The position numbers and the translations under genes are program-made. Shown here one piece after another: positions 17,380 through 25,100 of a stretch of 64,000 nucleotides of DNA; position 1 is the first letter of the stretch; the number at the start of each line of letters is the position of its first letter. The notes beneath the pieces were generated by a model. It saw only the letters and a program-made list of their open reading frames with translations. It had not been told where the DNA came from and searched no databases. The stretch comes from an uncultured Eubacterium sp. Lineage in GTDB: Bacteria; Bacillota; Clostridia; Lachnospirales; Lachnospiraceae. The stretch covers positions 204,224 to 268,223 of the forward strand of contig CAJUTR010000001.1 of assembly GCA_910589665.1 (NCBI GenBank). The letters are read 5' to 3'.

Positions 17380-18168
17380 ATGATTCTGGATGAAATTGCG
17401 GCAGCCACAAGGAAACGTGTCCAAATGTGCAGACAGAAAATCTCATATGAAGAGATGGAAAACAGGGCGTGCCGGATGGAGGTTACGGGAGCGTTCCCTT
17501 TTGAGGAGCGGCTGCGGGGAGATGGTATTCATTTTATATGCGAAGTGAAAAAAGCGTCCCCGTCAAAGGGAGTGATCGCGCAGCATTTTCCCTATGTAGA
17601 GATCGCGGAAGAATATGAGAGGGCAGGGGCGGATTGTATATCCGTTCTTACAGAACCGCACTATTTTATAGGAAGTACCAGGTATCTTGCGGAGATACGT
17701 AAACATGTAAATATACCGCTTCTGCGGAAAGATTTTACTGTCGATGATTATATGATCTATGAGGCAAAAGTGATCGGCGCTGATGCGGTATTACTTATTT
17801 GTTCGCTGCTGGACGAGGAAACGATCCGGGACTGGATCGACCTGTGCGACAGGTTGGGACTGTCAGCGCTTGTGGAGGCGCATGACGAGGAGGAAGTATT
17901 AGCGGCGGTGCGGGCAGGCGCCAGGATGATCGGAGTCAATAACCGGAATCTCAAAACCTTTCAGGTAGATGTAAGTAACTGTCTCCGGTTGCGGGAAAGC
18001 GTTCCGCCGGATGTATTGTTCGTGGCGGAGAGCGGCATCCGGACGAGGGAAGATGTGGAGGCATTGGAGCGGGGAAACGTAAACGGCGTACTGATCGGCG
18101 AGACATTGATGAAAAGTCCGGATAAAGCGGCTGCTATGAGGAAACTGCGGGGAAAGGAGCCAATGTGA
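17380..18168 (+). CDS. trpC: Indole-3-glycerol phosphate synthase
   Basis: 262 residues, a standard single-domain TrpC. Seen are FICEVKKASPSKGVI, with the catalytic lysine near residue 53; LRKDFTVDDYMIYEA, with a second lysine; IGVNNRNLKTF; and VAESGIRTREDV. It closes the indole ring from carboxyphenylaminodeoxyribulose phosphate. GAAAGGAGAGG lies upstream of ATG 17380. The stop codon overlaps the trpF GTG start (GTGA). The leader of 101 bases after trpD contains partly repeated ACCGATRAAACGG-like sequence and a 12-codon frame (17314-17352) with its own AGGAAAG. Confidence 0.97.
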   Translation: MILDEIAAATRKRVQMCRQKISYEEMENRACRMEVTGAFPFEERLRGDGIHFICEVKKASPSKGVIAQHFPYVEIAEEYERAGADCISVLTEPHYFIGSTRYLAEIRKHVNIPLLRKDFTVDDYMIYEAKVIGADAVLLICSLLDEETIRDWIDLCDRLGLSALVEAHDEEEVLAAVRAGARMIGVNNRNLKTFQVDVSNCLRLRESVPPDVLFVAESGIRTREDVEALERGNVNGVLIGETLMKSPDKAAAMRKLRGKEPM

Positions 18169-18782
18169 AGATAAAGATCTGCGGAATTCGCCGGGAGGAG
18201 GATGTCCGGTTTCTAAACAAGAGTATGCCAGACTATGCCGGATTTGTTTATGCTCCTTCGCGGCGGAATGTCACGCCGGAGCAGGCGCTGTTTCTCAGGC
18301 GCCGATTGGACCGGCGGATCCAGGTGTTTGGGGTGTTTGTGAATGCACCCGCCGAATTTATCTGTGAGAGGGTCAAAGAAGGAAGTATTGATGCGGTACA
18401 GCTGCATGGGGATGAGTCGGAACAGGACATACTAGAACTGAAAAGACAGGTTATGGTTCCGGTCATCAAGGCGGTCAGGGTGAGAGAGGCGGCTGACATC
18501 TGGCTGGCCGATCAGCTTCCCTGTGATTTCCTGCTCTTAGATACGTTTTCGTCTGCGGGATACGGCGGGACGGGAAAAACATTTGCCTGGCAGATGATCC
18601 CAGAAGGGCTGGAGCATCCCTTTTTCCTTGCCGGAGGCCTCGACGAACATAATATAAGACAGGCCCTCGAACAGGCCGGTTGTTATGGAGTGGATGTGAG
18701 CGGCGGCGTGGAAACAGGCGGGGTGAAGGACGGTCAGAAGATCAGGCGGTTAGTGGAAATCGTTCGTTCTTTACAGCGTTAA
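18165..18782 (+). CDS. trpF: Phosphoribosylanthranilate isomerase
   Basis: 205 residues from GTG 18165, coupled to trpC by a four-base overlap. The N-terminal KIKICGIRREEDV carries the catalytic Cys. VQLHGDES, LLLDTFSSAGYGGTGKTF with the catalytic Asp, and the phosphate-binding FLAGGLDEHNI and GVDVSGGVETGGVKD are all present. It performs the Amadori rearrangement before TrpC. After it, 132 bases with a structured leader separate trpF from trpB. Confidence 0.96.
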   Translation: MKIKICGIRREEDVRFLNKSMPDYAGFVYAPSRRNVTPEQALFLRRRLDRRIQVFGVFVNAPAEFICERVKEGSIDAVQLHGDESEQDILELKRQVMVPVIKAVRVREAADIWLADQLPCDFLLLDTFSSAGYGGTGKTFAWQMIPEGLEHPFFLAGGLDEHNIRQALEQAGCYGVDVSGGVETGGVKDGQKIRRLVEIVRSLQR

Positions 18783-18796
18783 AAAGAGTTAAATCC

Positions 18797-18906
18797 AGTT
18801 GAAATTGGAGGATAGGGTGAAAATCAAATTTTACCCAACGAGTTTGTGTCGTCGCGCTGCTTGTCACAAACATCGTAGATGTGCAAAAAGCAGCGCAGAA
18901 AAGAGG
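18797..18906 (+). promoter_or_regulatory. Structured leader element, copy 2, inside the trp operon before trpB
   Basis: Homologous to 6251-6366. Hairpin GGGTGAAA (18815-18822) pairs with TTTTACCC (18829-18836), with an A-T to G-C compensatory change and a G-C to G-T change relative to copy 1. Five bases later GTTTGTG (18842-18848) pairs with CACAAAC (18865-18871), interleaved with GCGCTGCTT (18854-18862) pairing with AAGCAGCGC (18888-18896). It abuts the AGAGGA ribosome binding site of trpB. GGAGG at 18807-18811 precedes GTG 18817, opening a 31-codon frame that stops at 18910-18912, three bases before trpB. Confidence 0.7.
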
Positions 18907-18914
18907 AAATGAAT

Positions 18915-20099
18915 ATGTCAAATGGACGTTTTGGCATTCACGGCGGCCAGTATATACCGGAGACGCTGATGAATGCTGTGATCGAACTGGAACAGGTTTA
19001 CCGGAAGTATAAGGACGATCCGGATTTTATTGATGAATTCCATACGCTGCTTACGGCGTATGTGGGAAGGCCTTCTCTTTTGTACTATGCGGAGCGCATG
19101 ACAGAGGATCTGGGTGGAGCGAAGATTTATCTGAAGCGCGAGGATCTGAACCATACGGGCTCCCATAAGCTGAATAACGCGCTCGGCCAGGCGCTTTTGG
19201 CAAAGCGGATGGGGAAGACGCGGCTGATCGCGGAAACCGGCGCAGGACAGCACGGTGTAGCGACAGCGACGATTGCGGCGTTTCTTAATATGGAATGCGA
19301 AGTTTTTATGGGGAAAGAAGACATTGACAGACAGGCGCTGAACGTTTACCGCATGGAACTATTAGGTACAAAAGTACATGCGGTGACGAGTGGAACGCAG
19401 ACATTGAAAGACGCGGTCAATGAGACGCTGCGGGAGTGGACCAACCGGATCGACGATACGCATTATGTCATCGGTTCCGTCATGGGGCCTGCGCCATTTC
19501 CAGAGATCGTGAGAGATTTCCAGAGCGTGATCGGAAAAGAGATCCGGCTGCAGCTCATGGAGCGGGAGGGACGGCTGCCGGATGCGGTCATTGCCTGTGT
19601 TGGAGGAGGAAGTAATGCGATGGGAGCTTTTTATGAGTTTATTCCGCATGACAGGGTGCGGCTCATCGGCTGTGAGGCGGCGGGTCACGGTGTGGAAACA
19701 GACAAGAATGCGGCGACGATCGCTAACGGAACACCAGGTATCTTCCACGGGATGAAGTCGTATTTCTGTCAGGATGAATATGGCCAGATCGCGCCGGTGT
19801 ACTCGATTTCCGCGGGGCTTGATTATCCAGGCATCGGGCCGGAGCACGCGTATCTCCATGATACGGGACGGGCAGAGTATGTGCCGGTTACGGATGATGA
19901 GGCGGTGTCAGCGTTTGAGTACCTTTCCAGAATGGAAGGGATCATACCGGCGATCGAGAGTTCACACGCGTTGGCGCATGCGAGAAAAATTGCTCCGGAG
20001 ATGGGAAAGGATCAGATCATCGTTGTGAACATTTCCGGCCGGGGAGACAAAGATGTGGCGGCGATCGCCAGATACAGGGGGGTTGAGATCTATGAATAG
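18915..20099 (+). CDS. trpB: Tryptophan synthase beta chain
   Basis: 394 residues from ATG 18915; an ATG at 18909 is too close to the AAGAGG ribosome binding site. The PLP lysine is in LNHTGSHKLNNALGQ near residue 80, and the phosphate-binding loop is VGGGSNAMGAFYEF. KREDLNHTG and GIIPAIESSHALAHA are typical of TrpB1. It condenses indole with serine to give tryptophan, as an alpha2-beta2 complex with TrpA. It overlaps trpA by eight bases. Unlike most members of the operon it has its own long structured leader. Confidence 0.97.
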   Translation: MSNGRFGIHGGQYIPETLMNAVIELEQVYRKYKDDPDFIDEFHTLLTAYVGRPSLLYYAERMTEDLGGAKIYLKREDLNHTGSHKLNNALGQALLAKRMGKTRLIAETGAGQHGVATATIAAFLNMECEVFMGKEDIDRQALNVYRMELLGTKVHAVTSGTQTLKDAVNETLREWTNRIDDTHYVIGSVMGPAPFPEIVRDFQSVIGKEIRLQLMEREGRLPDAVIACVGGGSNAMGAFYEFIPHDRVRLIGCEAAGHGVETDKNAATIANGTPGIFHGMKSYFCQDEYGQIAPVYSISAGLDYPGIGPEHAYLHDTGRAEYVPVTDDEAVSAFEYLSRMEGIIPAIESSHALAHARKIAPEMGKDQIIVVNISGRGDKDVAAIARYRGVEIYE

Positions 20100-20862
20100 A
20101 GTAGAAGAGGCATTTACAAATAAAAAGGCGTTTATTCCGTTTGTCACGGCAGGAGATCCCGATCTGGAGACGACGGAGAAGATTCTTTACGCGATGCAGG
20201 AAAACGGAGCGGATCTAATCGAAATCGGAATCCCGTTTTCCGATCCGGTTGCAGAGGGGATCGTGATCCAGCAGGCGGACGAACGGGCGCTGGCAGCAGG
20301 GACGACAACGGATCAGATATTTGATATGGTAGAAAAAATAAGGGACGACATTCATATCCCGATGGTCTTTATGACGTATGTGAATGTGATCTTTGTGTAT
20401 GGGATGGAGAAATTTGCCAAGCGGACAAAGGAAATCGGAATGGCAGGCGTGATCGTACCGGATGTTCCATTTGAAGAAAAAGCGGAGTTAGAACAGGTTT
20501 TTGGCCGGTACGGACTGGAGGTCATCTCCCTGATCGCCCCGACGTCGAAAGACAGGATCCAGGCCATCGCCAAACAGGCGAAAGGGTTCGTGTACTGCGT
20601 ATCAAGTTTCGGCGTGACAGGAGTGCGCGCGACGATCCAGGAAGGGGTAGCCGATATGGTGCGCGAGGTAAAAAAAGCCAAGGACATTCCATGTGCCATT
20701 GGATTTGGCATCTCGACGCCCGAGCAGGCAAAAGAAATGGCAAAGATCTCGGACGGCGTCATCGTCGGAAGCGCGATCGTGAAATTAGTCGGTCAGTATG
20801 GAAGGGACTGCGCAGAACAGGTCGGGGAATATGTGCGCGCGATGAAACAGGCGATCATGTAG
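20092..20862 (+). CDS. trpA: Tryptophan synthase alpha chain
   Basis: 256 residues from ATG 20092, inside the trpB end. Catalytic features are visible: the acidic residue in IEIGIPFSDPVAEG, with Glu and Asp at the known positions 49 and 60, FMTYVNVIFVYG, and the phosphate site FGISTPEQAKEM plus DGVIVGSAIVK. It cleaves indole-3-glycerol phosphate and channels indole to TrpB. It is the last gene of the operon. No strong terminator follows; a 16-bp sequence is repeated in tandem immediately after the stop. Confidence 0.97.
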   Translation: MNRVEEAFTNKKAFIPFVTAGDPDLETTEKILYAMQENGADLIEIGIPFSDPVAEGIVIQQADERALAAGTTTDQIFDMVEKIRDDIHIPMVFMTYVNVIFVYGMEKFAKRTKEIGMAGVIVPDVPFEEKAELEQVFGRYGLEVISLIAPTSKDRIQAIAKQAKGFVYCVSSFGVTGVRATIQEGVADMVREVKKAKDIPCAIGFGISTPEQAKEMAKISDGVIVGSAIVKLVGQYGRDCAEQVGEYVRAMKQAIM

Positions 20863-20894
20863 ATTGTGGAAGATGTGTATTGTGGAAGATGTGT
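20863..20894 (+). repeat. Perfect 16-bp tandem duplication after trpA
   Basis: ATTGTGGAAGATGTGT occurs twice in a row directly after the trpA stop codon. It may be a slippage product; no function is apparent. Confidence 0.8.
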
Positions 20895-21000
20895 TTAAAA
20901 TTTCACTTTTCTTTTTTTCCGTTATGTGATAAAATGAAAACACTAAGTTGTTTTTAGGAAAAAAAGTCAGCCCGTTTTTGGGCAATAGGAGGAAAACGAA

Positions 21001-22101
21001 GTGAAGAAAAGAGCAGTAGTTGTTAGTGTATTATTATCGGCATCACTTTTTTTGACAGGATGTTCATGGAGTGATATCGCGGCAAAATTTACAGGTGCGG
21101 ATACGGGATCTACCCAGTCATCGGGTGATAAAGACTATGTGGCAGCAGACTGTGTGACGCTAGCGGAGTACAAAGGGGTTGAGGTGGACTGCACAGTGAG
21201 TGATGACGAACTCCAGTCAGAGATCGATTCTACATTAAGCAGTCATTCCACGGAAAACAAGATAGAAAAAGGGACCTGTAAAAAAGGTGATACGGTCAGC
21301 ATTGATTTCGTCGGTAAAATTGACGGAAAAGAGTTTGAAAACGGAAGCGCTGAAGATTATTCGATTACATTGGGAAGTTCCGGATTCATTGACGGTTTTG
21401 ACGACGGTGTCATCGGTATGAAGGTAGGAAAGAAAAAGGATCTAAACCTTCGTTTTCCGGACGATTATGGGAAAGAAGAACTGAATGGCAAGGATGTGGT
21501 ATTTACCGTAACGCTGAATTACATTTCCGAGACGGTCACACCAGAACTCAATGATGAGTTTGTAGCGAAAAATACCGAAAATAAAACAGTGGATGAGTTT
21601 AAAACAGCGACCCGACAGAACCTGGCACAGCAGAAGAAGGATAAGGCTGGAGAAACTGCTTTTGGAAGGATAGAGGAAGGTTCCGAAGTAAAAACGTATC
21701 CGGAGAGCTTGGTCAGCATGTGTTCTTCCCAGCTGGATGCGTATTACCGGTATATGTCGACCCAGTACGGATTTGAAGATTTTAACACGTTTCTGACTCA
21801 GATGCAGATGAACGAGGAATCTTATAAGCAGATGCTCGACCAGTCGGCACAGAGTATTGCCAAAACGCAGCTTGTGGCAGAGGCAATAGCTGTCAAGGAG
21901 GGAATCACGGTAGGTGATGAGGAGATCAAAGAGGAGATCGCAAATGCGGTATCGCAAGGCGGTCAGACAGAAGAAGACCTGCGCAAAAGTTTTCAGGAAC
22001 TTTATGGCGATGTGATCACGATAGAAGAGTATTATCGCATCACATTGACAACAAATAAAGTGGTGGACTTTGTAGGCGAAAATGCAAAGATTGTCGAATA
22101 A
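21001..22101 (+). CDS. Trigger-factor-like FKBP-type peptidyl-prolyl isomerase lipoprotein
   Basis: 366 residues from GTG 21001, preceded by ATAGGAGGAAAA. The signal peptide ends in the lipobox LTGC with lipidated Cys 21, so the mature protein sits on the outer face of the membrane. Residues about 65-180 form an FKBP domain (KKGDTVSIDFVGKIDGKEF, GFIDGFDDGVIGMKVG). The rest, with the TPELNDEFV entry, resembles the C-terminal chaperone arms of trigger factor. The ribosome-binding domain is absent. It probably assists folding of exported proteins, in place of PrsA-like proteins. It precedes a very large exported protein. Confidence 0.88.
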   Translation: MKKRAVVVSVLLSASLFLTGCSWSDIAAKFTGADTGSTQSSGDKDYVAADCVTLAEYKGVEVDCTVSDDELQSEIDSTLSSHSTENKIEKGTCKKGDTVSIDFVGKIDGKEFENGSAEDYSITLGSSGFIDGFDDGVIGMKVGKKKDLNLRFPDDYGKEELNGKDVVFTVTLNYISETVTPELNDEFVAKNTENKTVDEFKTATRQNLAQQKKDKAGETAFGRIEEGSEVKTYPESLVSMCSSQLDAYYRYMSTQYGFEDFNTFLTQMQMNEESYKQMLDQSAQSIAKTQLVAEAIAVKEGITVGDEEIKEEIANAVSQGGQTEEDLRKSFQELYGDVITIEEYYRITLTTNKVVDFVGENAKIVE

Positions 22102-22108
22102 CAGGAAG

Positions 22109-22142
22109 AAGAAACTACGGACTTTTGTTCGTAGTTTCTCAT
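22109..22142 (+). terminator. Hairpin after the FKBP lipoprotein gene
   Basis: GAAACTACG (22111-22119) pairs perfectly with CGTAGTTTC (22130-22138), with a ten-base loop. The following TCATTATG is not T-rich, so termination may be partial and read into the next gene. Confidence 0.6.
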
Positions 22143-22190
22143 TATGTTGTAGACAAGGCAGCTCGCATGTATGGAAAGAAGGAGGGTTAT

Positions 22191-25100
22191 ATGAAACAGA
22201 CAAACAAAGGTAAAAGCTTGTCAAAGCGGGTGTTGAGCATCGTTATGGCGCTGGCGTTTGTTGTCAGCGGCCTGCAGATTTCGAGAAATCCGGCTGTCGT
22301 GAAGAATGTCAGGGCGGCTTCGACAAGCAGTACGATGGAGACAGAAACATATTTGGATGAGCGCTATGTCAAGGATACCGAGGTGCTGCGGTTTTATAAG
22401 ATCCTAGCGAATGCGGAGCGGATGGGAGATCTGTCCGAGGTAGATGGCGTACCAGCAAGCCAGGTGCTGCAGAATTGTACGTCGTCAGACTACACGAAAG
22501 ATGTATACGGTACATATCTGACGGAATATAAGGGCAAGATCAATTTTTCTGGACTGACGATCAAAAACGTAGACGGTATCGGATGGGCCAGGTCAGCGAC
22601 AGAGATCGATCTGTCAGGCGCTGTGTTTACGAATGCGCTGACTGAGATTCCGGCCAATGAGTTTGCGGCCTGCAAGGCGCTGGAGAAGATCGTCCTGCCG
22701 GGTACGGTCAAAAAGATTGGCGGAAATGCGTTTGAGTCGTGTTTGAAGCTTCGTACACTGATGATCGGAAGCGGTACGGACGGCATTGTTGACCTGACTA
22801 ATGTAGATGAGGTCGGTGCGTCCGCATTTAGCAGTTGTTCGAGTATGGAAGAGGTGAAGTTCGCGCCGTATGGAACGCATGCTTCGGAATTGAAGATTGG
22901 CGCGAATGCGTTTTCATCCTGCGCGAAGATCAAACAGATTGAAATTCCGATCAAGGCAGCGGACAATCTCGGCGCGAATGCGTTTGAAAATTGTGAGAGT
23001 CTCGTGAAGGTTGGCTTGCAGAATGATCTGAACTATGTGAGTAATGCCTTATTTAAGGGGGCAAGTACCGCTAGCGTGGAAGGACTGTTATTGTATATCA
23101 TTGAGCAGGGGGAGGACAGTGTGAGCCGCCTGCCGGAACAGGTTACTTACATAGGCGACCAGTGTTTTTCCGACGCCAATATGAAAACAATGGATCTGAC
23201 TCGTTGTACCAAACTTGTCAAGATCAACCAATATGCGTTTTCTAGTTCAAATTGGACACTACAGGAGCTGATCCTGCCTTTGTCACTAAAAGAAATTGAG
23301 ATTATGGCGTTTAATGCCTGCAAATTGGACTCACTTGCGATTCCGGAAAATTGTTCTGTGATCGGCGAAGGGGCATTTGCCAGGTCAGGCCTTTCTTCTG
23401 TGCAGCTTCCAAAAACGTTAAAAGAAATCAAGAAAGAGACATTTAGGGAATGTAAATATCTGCGCGGCGAGGATATCACCATCGCAGCCGGTTCCGTTTT
23501 GGATACGATCGGAGAAAGAGCGTTTACAGATTGTAAACAGCTGGGAACGACTGCATTCCTGAAAGATTTACAGAATCTGACCACGATTGGGGATGAAGCA
23601 TTTTCAAATTGTTATGAAGTATTTAAAGTAAACAATACGACCGAGCAGAGTAATCTATATGGAGATAAACGGATCCTCAGCGGACTGGAAGAGATCATCC
23701 TTCCGGACTGTGTCCAAACGCTCGGCGTACGTGTTTTTGCGGATAACTACGCGCTGCGTAAAGCAGATCTGGGAACTGGAGTGATCCATCTCCCGGATAA
23801 GGCATTCTTTAATTCCCGAGCGACGGCATCCAAGTCCGGTGCCTGCTTGGAAACGGTCATTGTATCGGGGAATCTTCAGAGTATTGGTGAAGAAGCATTT
23901 GCCAATCAGTCAAGGCTGCACACGATCGGATACCGAGACGGAAGTACGAAAACGGTCGCAGACGGGGTGATCCAGTTTAAAGAAGGTCTCCTGTCCGTTG
24001 GTGCAAAGGCATTTTCAGGCTGCGGAATCCAGAGCAGTTTTGCAACAACTGCAGCAGAAGCTTATGTGAAAAAGGGTGCGGTGAAAGATACCTATTCGGC
24101 TGGTTGCAGTAAATTCCTCATATATGATTATGAAAATGTGGGAAAAGAAGATAATTACTGCCGGATTGGATATATCAATGAAAACGATATTGCGAATACA
24201 GCCGATTTGATCAAAGATGGTGATTACGCTTCGTTAGGCGGTTTGACGGAAAGCGGCACAGAAAAATATGAACTCGTCCGTCTTGTTGCCAAAGAGATGT
24301 ACGTGACTGGAAAAGCGTCGGTTGTGCCGACAGAGGGGGCACAGGCATTCTCGTTCTTTTCTACGTATGATGCGGAGTCGGAAGCATATCAAAACCGCTT
24401 ATTCTGCAGTTCGAATACGATGAATGTCGTGTATTTTGGCGCAGATGCGATATCGACAGCCGTATCCAAAGAACCGGTGGTGGGAGCGCAGGCGGTCTGG
24501 ACTTCGGTTAGCGGAAACCATGCAGTTCCGAACGTGGCAGTTCCCAATGTTCTTTCAAGGTCGTTTACAGTTGCCTATGTGTTTGGGGTGGAAAATGTGA
24601 TCATCCCGGATTCAGTCATTGATGATAAATTAGGAGAACAAGCTTTTGAAGGGTGTATTAACCTGAATGAAGTAACGTTGTCTAAAAACCTCACAGAGAT
24701 CAAGAGTGGTACGTTTGCCGGCGCCGGCATGGAAGTTTTAAATCCCTTAAATACTTCAACCGAGGCAAAATATGATGATTACTATGGACTTAGGACGGTA
24801 AAAAGTTCCGAGGCAGGAAGTGTTACGATTCCGAACAGCGTAAAAACGATAGGTGCGAATGCGTTTAGCAACTGTTACAATCTCCTGTTGCAGACGAAAG
24901 GCGGCAGTTCATTTGGAACAAGTGTGCAAAGTATCGGCGATGGCGCTTTTAAAAATTGCGTCTCGTTGGACAGCATCCGATTTCCAACGACGCTGAAGAC
25001 GATTGGCAGGGAAGCCTTTGCCGAGTGCAGCGTTCAGGAGCAGAAACAGAAAGAGCTTATAGAGAATAGTACGGGCAAGAGATATACGTACTGGTGTAAC

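Noticed and set aside
20863..20894. The 16-bp tandem repeat after trpA as a CRISPR or regulatory array
   Set aside because: Only two copies with no spacer; more likely replication slippage.
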